Shown: positions 10,013 through 22,999 of the stretch, in pieces
Numbering within the stretch: the first letter of the stretch is position 1
Layout: each line of letters opens with the position of its first letter
From: Diospyros lotus
Taxonomy: Eukaryota; Streptophyta; Magnoliopsida; Ericales; Ebenaceae
DNA: 64,000 bases
Assembly: GCF_014633365.1 (NCBI RefSeq)
Contig: NC_068344.1
Location: 35,772,670-35,836,669, forward strand
Direction: 5' to 3'
The notes under the pieces: generated by a model
Database searches by the model: none
What the model was told of the DNA's origin: nothing
The model's input: the letters and a program-made list of their open reading frames with translations, nothing else
Made by a program: the position numbers and the translations under genes

Positions 10013-13000
10013 ATGATAAGTACTACACCTCATTCTATTTGGTTGTGGATGATGACGATGGTAATGTCAGTGTTGATGAATGAAATGTATTGTCGTGGGT
10101 GTTGGGAGCAAGAGAGGATCGCTCTGCTACATCTCAAAGCTTCCATCAACTACCCCAATGGCAACTCTTTGCCTTCTTGGGTGGATAATAAATCATCCAA
10201 TTACTGTCAATGGGAAAGGGTTGAATGTAGCAACACTTCAAGCCGAGTCATTCAACTCTTTCTTAATCAAACAAGAGATTGGGAATCTAGAAAAGATTGG
10301 TATTTCAATACTTCTTTGCTTCTTCCCTTTAAAGAGATCAAGACTCTTGAATTAAGTGGCAATGCATTAGTCGATTGGGCTGAGAATGAAGGTTTGTGGA
10401 TTCACAAGTCTCTCGTATACGTATCTCATAATTTTTTCTTTTTAATTTTTCTATCTTGAATTTTAGAAGAAAGCATTTATTAATTTTACTTCTTTTGTAG
10501 GTTTTGAAAGACTTTTTAAATTCATAAATCTTAAATTTCTTGATTTGAGTTCGAGCAATTCCAATAATAGTATTATTCTACAATTTGTTAGGGATTTGAG
10601 AATATTTGAGGTTTTTTATTTTGATTTGTATAGTTGTTGTAAGAGATGGTGTGTAAAGATCTAATTTGATATGTATAAATTGATCTGAAGTATTAGAAAA
10701 TTTTAGTTTTACTTGCCACCATTAATTAAGCCATTAACTTTCAGTTAACTGAAGAACTTTAAGATGTCAAAAAATTCATAAGTATTTAATTTGATATTAA
10801 ATGGATGTTCTTCAGTTAACTGAAGAATATCCATTTAATATGTGATTATTAAATGGATGTTTTATATAGAACTTTGGTTGAATCCAATCTTATTAGGTAT
10901 AAATGTGATTAAGTTAACAAATTAGTTTATAAAAGACTGAATTAACTAAAAAAGGGAGCTAGTGATGCATGCCTACTGCCCAAGAGGATCTACATAAAAT
11001 AAAATATCAAAAATTCAAAATTGTGTAACGCAAGGCAACAACTTCTTTGATGTTGCTTGAATTTGTTCAACTGATGGCTTATATTTTGTCTTTGATTTTC
11101 TGTTTGTATGAGACTGCTCTTGTTAAAAACTAATAACTTCGGTATTCTTTTACTTTTTTGAGAGTAGTTATAATTAACATTTGTATTTAATAATCTCTTT
11201 CATTTTTCATATTTTTTCAGTTCTTATTTTTTGAAGTTTACACAAGACTATTTGCTAATTCTATCTTTTTTACAGGTTTTGAGAAATTTTCTACATTGAC
11301 TAATCTTGAAGTTCTTGATTTAAGTTCAAACTGGATCAATAATTCTAAAATTCTAGAATTTATTGGTGGAATTCCATCTTTAAAGTCTCTAAATCTTGGA
11401 GATAATAGCTTGGGAAGCTCGGTTGATTTGACAAGTAAGTTAAATTATATGATCATATCCTAGTTAAAGTAATTTTTTTACAATATTAAGTATTCCTTCA
11501 ATGAGAAAGAGAGTTATGAACTCTAATGCTTCTTTGTAAATTGGTATTTTAATGCTTCTTTGCTCTAGGTGCACGTTAGTTAAACAACAAAAAAAAGTTA
11601 TTATTTTTTCTAGAAGAGTACTATTAGTCATCCATTATGGGCCTGTATGTTCAAAAGAGCGAGATGAAAATGCAAAAATTTTAGAAAAGGCCAATATAGT
11701 CATATATAATAATTCACGTTCGTCCATTGCTTAGCTAGCTTTCTCTTATATTGTACTCAAATTTATGAACACTGTTTGAAAAGAATTGCTGCCAAAATTA
11801 CGTGAAATATTCCCTTCATATATCCGTTCTCATAATTAAAATTCATCTCTAAATTTTGGGTCCAACGACTTGGGTTGGATGGCTGATTTCAATGGTAAGC
11901 TCACTTTACAATCACATGCCAAGCTATTGGATATATTGATATAAATTGAAAGAACTTCTATTTTCTGTTAATTAGTCTAAAATTGTAAATAATAATAAAA
12001 ATAACAAAAATATGAAAGCAAAAAATTTAGAAATAATAAATGAAGAAATTTATTAACCTTATTAGACAAGTTTAGTTTTAATTGTTACCATTAATTGAAT
12101 CATTAATTTTCAGTTAACGACTTAAGGTGACAAAAAAAAAAAAATGAATGAGCTAATATATATATGTTAAAATTTTAGGTGAGGGGTTAAAGACCACATA
12201 TCTTAATAATCCAAAAAACCCCTTATATATTAAGTCCCTAAAATTTGCCAAGAACTTAAGGTGATGAAAAAAAAAAATGATTGAGGGAGAAAATATATCA
12301 AAATTTTAGTTGAATGATCAAAAGTCACAATTTTTTAAGCCTTTCTTCATAAGTTGTTGAATATTAATACTTCTTAGGTGAACTAAAAAATTTATATAGA
12401 CTCTACTTAAAGTTTAGACTGATGGAATCAAAAGTCTCCTTGTTAACTCCATTTACCCATATTATATGATAATTCTTGGCCTATTGACTGTTAGGAAAAA
12501 TATTAAATCCCTACAATACAAACAAAAGTAAACAAAAATCAGACTAATAAAAAATTAAAAAATAAATAATATAAAGATTTTGTTGTGGAAAACTACAAGT
12601 TATTATATGTTAATATCTTCAAATTTATAAGAAAAATAATTCAAATGGTGGGCCTGACAATTATAAATTAGGAAAAGATAATCTATGCTAGTTAATTTTA
12701 AAGTTCTTGATTTGAGTTACAATGTCGTCAATAATTCTACTATGCTAAAATATATTGCTAGAATTTCATCTTTGAAAATTCTATGCCTTCAAGAAAATGA
12801 CATACAAGGATACTTTGACTGGACTAGTAAATTCACTTAGCATGCTCAACCAATTTTTTTTAAATTATAACCAAACAATTCCTATACATTTTTTGTCTTT
12901 TTCTAGTGTTTTTAAGAAGTTCATCTCGTGCAAAAATATACAAAAGTATAGAGAACATACATTCATCCTTAGCATTGAGTTTTGAGATAAAATATAATTT

Positions 13001-16000
13001 AGTTTTTGAAATAAATATAAATATTTTGAGTTATGAATATAAAATGATGAGTAAAATGTATATAAAATAGCTATTTTTTTACTATATAACCATTCTGTTA
13101 GGCATATATACCTTTTTCTAGGTATTGTTGCATATATATGTTTGTGTACTGTGTCAAGACAGATATTTTGTTGTATTTAATTAATATATCAAGAAAATAT
13201 ATATATATATATTTTTGTGAAACGAGGCTTTACAAATTATAATTTTTGTGCATAATAATTTTAAATTTATAAATTGTGCTTATACAAAATTTCTAAATCC
13301 ATCAATTTCAATGCCATCATTCAAAAATATAAAAGAATCCATGCACGTATGTGCACTTAGGGGAGATATATATGTTTATTTGAAATTGGCATCGGTCAAA
13401 ACTATATTTTCATCTTTACTCTTAGTTGAAGATTTAAAGGTTAATTATTTTTTATACTTTAATTTCAAAATTGATAATTAACTGAACAAGTTTGAACCAG
13501 TAATCAAAATTGACGAATCTAGAAATTCTTAATTTATCTCATAATATGATAACCAACATCACATGGTCTTCTTTAAAATGATTTTCTTCGTTAAAAATAT
13601 TGAATTTGTAACATCCCGCTCGAGCGATAGGAAGATCCGGAACAACTTATCCTGATGGGCCTACACGAACTTCCCAGGGGGGTCACCCATCATTGGATTG
13701 CCCCAGGTCAAGCACGCTTAACTTGGGAGTTCTTTGCCAACATTCAGCCCAAAAGGTATCCAGCTGGTGTTGTTTCCTTTCTTACACCATCCTCGATATA
13801 TACTAACTTCTCTGGGCTCCCGGGGTATTACATTCTCCCCCCCTTGAGCACATGACGTCCCCGTCATGCGACCTTACAACCGGTCCCAGACCTTCTCCCC
13901 TTGGGGGCTGCCATCCTAGAAGCCTGCCAGAAGCCGCTCCTTGTACAGGCCCTCAAGCCCCGGCGCCACTCCCCGCCCTCATTGGACCGCCTTCACCAAG
14001 GGTCGGCTCTGATACCACTTGTAACATCCCGCTCGAGCGATAGGAAGATCCGGAACAACTTATCCTGATGGGCCTACACGAACTTCCCAGGGGGGTCACC
14101 CATCATTGGATTGCCCCAGGTCAAGCACGCTTAACTTGGGAGTTCTTTGCCAACATTCAGCCCAAAAGGTATCCAGCTGGTATTGTTTCCTTTCTTACAC
14201 CATCCTCGATATATACTAACTTCTCTGGGCTCCCGGGGTATTACAGAATTTGTCTTAGAACTACATGAGTAAAAGTATTTCTACTCAAGGTACGTAATAT
14301 TGTCTACTAGAATTTAACAATAAAACCGTTATCATTGTATATCATGTGGCTAAAATAATGATAATGCAATTACATTCTTGAATGTGCTATGCTCCGGACC
14401 TAATGTATACTATTCCCAATTTCATTATTAATGAGCATGTAAAAAAAATACTTTTCAATTAATTTGATTTTCTACTTATATAAGGCTATTGTTATTGGAA
14501 ATTAATAACTTCGATACTCTTTTTCTGTTTTGAGGGGAGTTGTAGTTAATATTTATATTCAATAATCTTTTGTATTTTTCATTATTTGTTTTCATTTCTT
14601 ACTCCTTGAAATTTGGACAAAACTATTGACTAATTCTATCTCTTTTACAGGTTTTAAAAAACTTTCTATATTGACCAATCTTGAAGTTCTTGATTTGAGT
14701 TCTAACAGCATCAATAACTCCAAAATTCTAAAATTTATTAGTGGAATTTCATCTTTAAAGTCTCTAAATCTTCAAGATAATAGCTTGGGAAGCTCGGTTG
14801 ATTTGACAAGTAAGTTAAAGTAATTTTTTACAAAATTAAATATTCCTTTAATGAGAAAGAGAGTTATGAGCTCTAATATTTCTTTATTCTAATGCTTCTT
14901 TGTATATTTGTATTTTAATGTTTCTTTGTTTTTTCTCTTGCACGAGACTTTTCGACATTAATTATAACTCACAAGGGGGTTGAGTTAAGAATAAAAATTT
15001 CATGATTAATATGTTTATTATTTTTCTTTAATACTTAATTGTTGAGATTTTGAAGTTTCATCAGTAACATTGAGTTTTGAGATAAAATATAATTTAATTT
15101 TAAAATAAATGTAAATGTTTGTAAGACATATATAATAGGATAAATATTATGAGTTATAAATATAAAATATTGACCTTTTATATTTTCAATATAAGAATAA
15201 AAGTTTCACTACATAACCTCTCCTGGGCATATAGACCTTTTTTTTAGGTATCACTGTGCATATGTGTGTACTGTACAAAGAGAGATATTTTGTTGTATTT
15301 AATTAATATATCTTGAAAAAATATATATATTTTTTGTGAAATGAGGCTTTACAAATTATAACTTTTGTGCATAATAATTTTAAATTTATAAATTATGCCT
15401 CCACTGTACAAAATTTTTGAATCTACCACTTTTAATGCCATCATTCAAAAATATAAAAGAATCCATGTGCGCACGTGCACCTAGGAACATATATATATTT
15501 ATTTGAAATTAGTATTGTTGAAAGCTATAATTTCATCTTTCCTCTTAATTGAAGATTTTAAGGTTATTTTCGTACTTTAATTTCAAATTTGATTACTAAT
15601 TGAACAGGTCGAAACCAGGAATCAAAATTGACGAATCTACAAGTTCTTGATTTATCTGATAATTTCATAACCAACATCATATGGTCTTCTCTAAAAGAAT
15701 TTTCTTCATTGAAAGTATTGGATTTGTCTTGGAACTACATGAATGAAAGTATTTCTATTCAAGGTATGTAACACTTTCTATTAGAATTTAGCAATAAAAT
15801 CATTATCATTGTATATCATGTGGCTAAAATAATGAAAATGCAATTACATTCTCCAATTAATGTGCTATGCTTCAAACCTAATGTATACTATTTCCAATTT
15901 CATTATTTAATGAGCTTGTAATAAAAATACTTTCCAATTCATCTCGAGTTAAACTATCCTTTAACAATTACTTGGCACAATTACAGGGATCAATACAAAT

Positions 16001-18627
16001 GAGAATGCATTTGATATATTAGTAAAAATAATCAAAAATTTTAATTACTAGAAATTTTGAATAGTGTTTTTCTCATGTTTTAGATCTTTAGCTAAAACAT
16101 AAATCTTTCTTATCGCGCATTTGTTCAATGTTTTTCTCATTGTATAGACTTAGAAAACGTGAGCCACTTGGAAGAATTGTACTTGGACGGTGCTACCCTA
16201 CCTAATGATTTTCTTTCAAACATTGGTGCCATGACTTCACTTCAAGTTTTGTCATTGACTTGGTCAGGACTCATTGGGACCCTCCCCTCTCATCAAGGTA
16301 AAGAAAATAAAAGATAATTTTTTTTTTTTACTTAACAAATCAGTAATCTGACATAAATATATAATTTTATATTTTCGTTCAAATATTTTGAGAAATGTTT
16401 ATATGTTGTTCTTTATAACTGTCTAACTCACTTTTCTTTTTCACAAGGTTTGTGTGAATTGAAGACTCTTCAAGAGATTGGCTTAAACTCTAATGGATTA
16501 AGGGGTCAATTGCCTTGGTGCTTGGGAAACTTGACATCTCTTAGGTTTCTAGATATCTCTGGCAACCAGTTAACTGGGAACATTGCATTGTCTCCTCTTG
16601 CCAATATCATATCCTTAGAATATCTTATGCTTTCAAATAACAAATTTCTAGTCCCAATCTCATTCAAGTTATATTACAACCTCTCCAAACTTATGGTCCT
16701 GGAAAGTGTCAACAACATTCTTTTGAAAGAAGAGGACATTCTTGGCTCAGCCCCAAGTTTCCAATTGGTTCGAATCCATCTTTCTAGTTCTGAACATGGG
16801 AGAAACACTTCGATGTCTCTGCCCAAATTTTTCTACTATCAAAATCAACTCAAAATGGTTAAGCTCTCTGGATTTGATTTTGAAGGAACATTCCCAAGGT
16901 GTTTGTTGGAGAATAATACTAGACTACTAACACTTACCCTAACAAAGAATTTAATTTCTAAACCTTTCCAATTGCCCTCATCTCCAATGACAGAACTTGT
17001 AACATTAGATATCTCCAACAATAATTTTTGTGGTGCCATCCCATACAAGATTGGTAGTTCTTTCCCCAAGTTAAAATTGCTAAACATGTCTAGAAATAAC
17101 TTTGAAGGCATGATTCCATCTTCATTAGGTGACATAACCTCTCTATTTATTCTAGACTTGTCAAATAACAAATTATTCAATAAAATTCCTGTACATTTGG
17201 TAATGGGTTGTAGCTTCTTGGAAGTGCTGAAACTATCAAGCAACAACTTGACAGGCCCTATACTACCCCCTCAAAATAACTTGCCAAATTTATGGCTGTT
17301 GTTTTTGGATGATAATAAGTTCATAGAAATCCCACACTACTTATCCAATAGTAGTGGCTTGCAAATGTTGAATCTTAGCCATAATCATCTTGGAGGTGTG
17401 TTTCCTGTTGAGTTTTGTCAATTTGATGGACTACAACTATTGGATCTTTCTAATAACAATTTCACTGGGACAATACCGTCTTGCTTCAATGTGAAAAACC
17501 TAGAGCAAATTCATCTGTCCAATAATATGCTAAATGGACCATTTCCTGAGGTGTTTCATCGATTAATGAACAACTTAAAAATAATAGAACTTTCAAATAA
17601 CCATTTTAATGGCAGCATTCCAAATTGGATCGATAGTCTTTCATGGTTAAGCATTCTTATCTTGAAAAATAACCACTTTGAAAGTAATATCCCATATCAA
17701 ATTTGTCATTTGTCTAGATTAATGTTGATTGATCTTTCTTCCAATAAGTTTTCAGGCAACATTCCTAGTTGCTTGAAAAATATCCCATTTGATATAGAAA
17801 AGGAATTAGGATTGTTAATACGTCCAACCAGTCAAATTGTGGAAGCACCCTTAAAGCTTAACCTAATGATTTATAGTCGTCGTGGTTACTCAATGCTTGG
17901 TATCGGCATAGGTAACATCTTGTTCTCAAATCGAGCACTTTTCTTATTACAAGTGGAGTTCACAACCAAAGGAATGGCCTTGCACTTCATAGGAGAGACT
18001 CTATCCCATTTTTCAGCAATTGATCTCTCCAAAAACAAATTAGTTGGCCACATACCACCTGAAATTGGCCACCTTAGCACAATCAAAGCACTAAACCTTT
18101 CCCACAACAATTTGATTGGAGGAATCCCAACAACATTTTCCAAGTTACAGAATATAGAGAGCTTGGATCTTTCTCACAACAACTTGGATGGGAATATCCC
18201 TTCTCAGCTTACTGATCTACACTCACTGGGGATGTTCAATGTGTCTTACAACAACTTCAGTGGAAGGATACCTCAAGCAACGAACCAATTTGGAACTTTC
18301 AACTCAAGTAGCTATATTGAGAATCCATTTCTTTGTGGAGAACCATTACCAAATAATTGCATAGATTCATCTCTATCAGTTCCATCAGCTCCATCAGTCA
18401 ATAATAATGCAAGTATGGTATTCGACTTTATCGATGCGGACACTTATTATATGAGCTTTGCAGGGTCTTACATAGTTATTTTACTAGCAACTGTGGGAAT
18501 TTTGTATATAAATCCACATTGGAGACAGGCATGGTTCCATGTTGTTGAGGTTTTCATCACCTCTATCTACTATTTTGTTGTGGATAATATGTGGAGAATC
18601 AAAGTTGGTTTCCTTCGTAGATATTAA
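10013..18627 (+). CDS. RLP-A: LRR receptor-like protein (RLP13/14/15 type), spliced
   Basis: Proposed exons are 10013-10391, 11276-11434, 14651-14809, 15608-15763, 16148-16297 and 16448-18627. All introns are GT/AG and phase 1, giving a joined frame of 1060 aa. Exon 1 encodes a signal peptide (hydrophobic LWMMTMVMSVLM), the LRR N-cap (ERIALLHLKASIN, SLPSW, YCQWERVEC) and the start of the LRRs. Middle exons of 150-159 nt each add two LRRs (NLEVLDLSSN style). The large last exon carries about 20 LRRs with the LxxLxLSxNNxxGxIP consensus, an island region (about residues 450-515 of the exon product), four further LRRs, a C-cap (NPFLCGEPLPNNC), one transmembrane segment (SYIVILLATVGILYI) and a short basic tail. 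No kinase domain is present. Such proteins sit in the plasma membrane and usually signal with SOBIR1/BAK1-type kinases in pattern perception; the ligand is unknown. The usual paired Cys of the N-cap is YC here but CC in RLP-B. An intron holds a young Cassandra element. Confidence 0.85.
10501..10625 (+). pseudogene. Degenerate LRR exon in RLP-A intron 1
   Basis: Follows a good acceptor (ttttgtag at 10493-10500) and reads GFERLFKFINLKFLDLSSS..NNSIILQF, clearly an LRR exon of the 159-nt type, but the second half has decayed and no donor is found at the expected place. The same relic in RLP-B (40081) has a stop at IIL*. Probably not spliced in. Confidence 0.75.
10794..10841. repeat. 48-bp near-perfect palindrome in RLP-A intron 1
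   Basis: Centred on the core TTCTTCAGTTAACTGAAGAA between 10817 and 10818. Both 24-bp arms match with one mismatched pair. The RLP-B intron lacks it: there the flanking bases read straight through (40340-40380). It is therefore an insertion or inverted duplication specific to unit A. Confidence 0.85.
12690..12819 (+). pseudogene. Degenerate LRR exon in RLP-A intron 2
   Basis: Reads through KVLDLSYN(V)VNNSTMLKYIARISSLKILCL and ENDIQGYFDWT to a donor-like gtaaat at 12820. The 5' part has stops (tgctagttaa) and no proper start. It is the counterpart of the RLP-B relics at 43385 and 45183. Confidence 0.7.
13607..14245 (-). mobile_element. Cassandra TRIM retrotransposon in RLP-A intron 2
   Basis: Two 226-bp LTRs (13607-13832 and 14020-14245) differ by a single base that I can see (g/a in ccagctggtgttg), so insertion was recent. 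TSD GAATT (13602-13606 and 14246-14250). The empty site is intact in RLP-B near 44322. Internal 187 bp: primer binding site next to the 14020 LTR (gataccac on the plus strand) and polypurine tract next to 13832. The LTRs carry the 5S-rRNA-like domain on the minus strand, antisense to RLP-A. Confidence 0.95.
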
Positions 18628-18865
18628 TAATTACCCCGATGAAGTAATAGTGTTGTATGTATATCCTACTAAACTTCTTTCTTAGGTAGTTTGTTGTTAT
18701 AATAATGTTATCAATGCACTTGTTGTTAGTATGAAATAGGCCCTCATAAATTATCAAAATTAAAGAAGTCTTGGTTTGTTGTTGCCATACTATTACACGT
18801 TTAGGATGTAAGTGTGATTGTTGATGACAAAGAACAATATTGGAGACAAATTTGGAGCTTCAAAA

Positions 18866-20847
18866 TCAAAGAACAAATTTCTAGTCCCAATCTCATTCAA
18901 GTCATATTACAACCTCTCCAAACTTATAGTCCTGGAAAGTGTCAACAACATACTTTTGGAAGAACAGGACATTCTTAGTTCAGCCCCAAGTTTTCAATTG
19001 CTTCAAATCCATCTTTCTAGTTCTGAACATGGGAGAAACACTCCCATTTCTCTACCCAAAATTTTCTACTATCAAAATCAACTCAAAATGGTTGAGCTCT
19101 CTGGATTTAAGTTTGGAGGAATATTCCCAAGGTGGTTGTTGGAGAATAATACTGGACTACTAACGCTTACCTTGACAAAGAATTCAATTTCTGAACCTTT
19201 TCGATTGCCCTCATCTCCAATGACAGAACTTGTAACATTAGATATCTCCAACAATGATTTCTAGGTGTCATCCCATACAAGATTGGTAATTCTTTCCCTA
19301 TGTTAAAATTACTAAACATGTCTAGAAATAAATTTGAAGGCGTGATTCTATCTTCATTAGGTAACATAACCTCTCTATCTATTCTAAACTTGTCAAATAA
19401 CCAATTATCTAGTAAAATTCCTATACATTTGGTAATGGGTTGTAGCTTCTTGGAAGTGCTGAAGCTATCAAGCAACAACTTGACAGGCCCTATGCTACCC
19501 TTTCAAAATAACTTACCAAACTTATGGTTGTTGCTTTTGGATGATAATAAGTTCACAGAAATCCCACGCTGCTTATCCAATAGTAGTGGCTTGAAAATGT
19601 TGAATCTTAGCCATAATCATCTTAAAGGTGTGTTTCTTGTTGAGTTTTGTCAATTTGATGGACTACAACTATTGGATCTTTCTGACAACAATTTCACTGG
19701 GACAATACCGTCTTGCTTCAATGTGGAAGACCTAAAGCAAATTCAATTGTCCAATAATAGGCTAAATGGACCATTTTCGGAGGTGTTCCATCAATTAATG
19801 AACAACTTAATAATAATAGAACTTTCAAATAACCATTTTAATGGTAGCATTCCAAATTGGATCGATAGTCTTTCCTGGTTAAGCATTCTTATATTGAAAA
19901 ATAACCACTTTGAAAGTAATATCCCATATCAAATTTGCCACTTGTCTAGATTAATGTTGATTGATCTTTCTTCCAATAAGTTTTCGAGCAACATTCCTAG
20001 TTACTTGAATAATATCACATTTGATAAAGAAAAGGAATTAGGATTGTTGTTACGTCCAACCAGTCAAATTGTGGAAGCACCCTTAAAGAATAACCTAATG
20101 ATTTATAGTCGTCGTGGTTACTCAATGCTTGGTATCAACATATACATCTTGCTCGCAAATGAAACATTTTTCTCATCACATGTGGAGTTCACAACCAAAG
20201 GAATAGCCTTGCTCTTCACAAGAGAGCCTCTATTACTTTTTTCAGCAATTGATATCTCTAACAACAAATTAGCTGGTCGCATACCACCTGAAATTGGCAA
20301 CCTTAGCAAAATCAAAGCATTGAACCTCTCCTACAACAACTTAATTGGAGGAATCCCAACAACATTTTCCAAGTTACAGATATAGAGAGCTTGGATCTTT
20401 CTCACAACAACTTCAATGGGAATATCCCTTCTCAGCTTACTGATCTATACTCACTGGGGACGTTCAATGTGTCTTACAACAACTTTAATGGAATGATACC
20501 TCAGGCAACGAACCAATTTGGAACTTTCGACTCAAGTAGCTATATTGAGAATCCATTTCTTTTTGGAGAACCATTACCAAATAATTGCACAGATTCACCT
20601 CCATCAGTTCCATCAGCCAATAATAATGCAAGTCATGCGGTATCAAATTTTATCGACATGGACACTTTATACCAGCTTTGTAGGGTCTTACATAGCTATT
20701 TTACAAGCTATTGCGGGAATTTTGTATATAAATCCCCATTAGAGACGAGTATGGTTCCATGTTATTGAGGTTTTCATCACCTCTAGCTATTACTTAGTTG
20801 TGGATAATATCTAGAGAATCAAAATTGGTTTCCTTCATAAATATTGA
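18866..20847 (+). pseudogene. Tandem partial copy of the RLP-A last exon
   Basis: Begins abruptly at a point equivalent to about 16641 within the RLP last exon and runs to its normal end and 3' flank, so about 2.2 kb (16640-18865) was duplicated in tandem. It lacks a signal peptide, N-cap and the first LRRs. Single-base losses break the frame near 19261 and 20384, two bases are lost near 20680 in front of the membrane segment, and a Trp codon became TAG near 20812. LRRs, the island and the C-cap (NPFLFGEPLPNNC, with Cys to Phe) are still recognisable. RLP-B has no such copy. It could exchange sequence with its neighbours by gene conversion. Confidence 0.9.
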
Positions 20848-22397
20848 TAATCACCCCAGTGAAGTAATAATGTTGTTGTATGTATATCCTACTAAACTTT
20901 TTTCTTAAGTAGTTTGTTGTTATAATAATGTTATCAAGCACTTAGTTGTTTTGCATTAGTACGAAATAGGCCCTAATAAAATTATCGAAATTCAAGAAAT
21001 CTTAGTTTGTTGTTGCCATACTATTACACGTTTAGGATGTACAGTGTGATTGCTGATGACAAAGAACAATATTGGAGTCAAATGTGGAGCTTCAAAATCA
21101 AAGAAGTCCCAGATTTTCTTGTAGTACCTGCTCTTGTCCTGCTCGATTTCCACTCATATTTGAATTTAATCTACACATACTTTTTTAAAAAAAAATTACT
21201 TCTTTTTATAATAAATATTATTTTGTCAAAAATTTTATAAAGAAAATATGATAAAAATGATGAAGTAATTAGAGTTTTTATTAGAATATCAAATGCTTGA
21301 TGGTTTATATTCATTTTGCACCACCTGTGCAGCCTTCAATTTGATTAACCAAAATATTAAAGTTAAAAATAAAAATTGATAAAAAAATTATATAATCCTT
21401 GGTTGAGAGCAACTTTCAAATTACTTCAAATACCAATACTATGTTCTGGTCAAGACTACTGTTATGCCCTAAGTGGATGAAGTCAACACAAGGGTAAGGT
21501 ATATAAAATTTTAATCCATCTTAAGATATTTTTACAGCTTGAATTTGTCACTAATCATAAGGTAATTAAGAATTATAAAATTACCATAACCCATCCTCTT
21601 AGTTTATAGTTGCCTTTTTTAGATAAAATTAAAATCTTTCTAGTGTAAATTTTTATGTGTGTTTTTGAATATTAAAAATATGTTTATTATCTTCGTGTTT
21701 ATAGAAGATGATTGCTTATTCTTATTGTTAAAAAAAAAAAACCCTCTGCATAATTACTAAAATTAACTTAATTTTAGTAATTATTCAAGTTAATGGTTTT
21801 ATGTTAACTTGAGACTAGTTAAATTTTTTATTTTTGAATTACCAGGTCATATTCTTTTAACTAGCCCTTATTCCTCAAGTTCCAATTCAAATATATTGTC
21901 TCAAACTATATTCATAATCTGATCCAAATCAAATTTTTTTGAATTGACCCAATACTCAAACCCATTAGATCCTTTCTATTCTCTCTCTCTCCATTTACGT
22001 TCACACATATCATATGAGTTTCTTGTTAATTGTATAATACTCAACATCAAACGAGAACTTGTTGAGAAAATAGATATAGTTTCTATTGTAGATAAATTTT
22101 ATATTTCAAAATTTTGTCGAGAACAACTTCAAATTAAATAAAAATTACTTTTGTTATATATAAATTCAATACATTGACTTTTTTAATTTTTAACTCATAT
22201 ATTCTAAATTCCTAGATCTACGCTGTTAGTTTGCTAACCGAACGAAACAAAACAAACCATTTGGTTGAAAAATCAGTTCATATATATGTATAGGCAGAGA
22301 ATGAAGAATTGAACGCAATCACGTAACCATGAAGTGAAGGAAGGTAACAAATTTGTTGAAAAATAATGAAACATCCTTGATGAGGTCCAGAGTATTA
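20848..22397. other. RLP 3' flank and AT-rich intergenic sequence
   Basis: 20848-21600 matches 49835-50510 downstream of RLP-B. About 21600-22895 is absent from unit B, where the two flanks are joined (about 50510). Short ORFs here (for example 21944-22141) show no recognisable domain. No gene is supported. Confidence 0.6.
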
Positions 22398-22853
22398 GGT
22401 TGTGTTTTCTTTGTTGTTTTTAAGTTATTTTTAGTTTTTGATTTTCTAAAATAATGAAAACGCATTCTCTTTGTTATTTTTAAAAATATATTTTTGAAAA
22501 TAAAAAAAATTATAAAAAAAATTCAAAATAACAAAAAGTTGTTTTGAATGTTTTTATCCAAAACAAAATCTAAACTCAAAACACATTTATTTATTTATAT
22601 TTTATTATTATAATGAAAAAATATTACAAAATTCATTAACTTTAAAATGTATATATTTTTTAATAATATATTAACATTAAATATTTCTAATTTACTGAAT
22701 AATAAAATTTATTAAATAAAATATTATTAAAAATTATTTTTAAAATTTGAAAAAGAATGCCTTTTTAATTTTCTAAAAATAGACTACTAAAATAAAACTA
22801 AAAATGAATTCAAAATTTAAAATTCAAAATTAAAAACTATAGAGAACGCAATC
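22398..22853. mobile_element. PIF/Harbinger-like MITE
   Basis: A 456-bp AT-rich element with imperfect terminal inverted repeats (GGTTGTGTTTTCTTTG at the left; GATTGCGTTCTCT at the right on the other strand), flanked by TTA on both sides (22395-22397 and 22854-22856). It has no coding capacity. The ends are divergent, so the class call is moderate. Confidence 0.6.
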
Positions 22854-22999
22854 TTACTAGTTTTTGTGCAGAAGAAGCCAACATCTGAGTGGAGATGAAC
22901 CACTTAATTTATCGATATTTTGTCTAATCAACCAAGTCTTAATTTAGTTGTGGATTTAACTACAACGTACACCTATGATTCTACGCTCCTCTACTTTTA

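Noticed and set aside
16845..17246. Minus-strand ORFs across the RLP last exons (also 17886-18143, 19167-19478, 48061-48462)
   Set aside because: They are shadows of the LRR coding sequence on the opposite strand.
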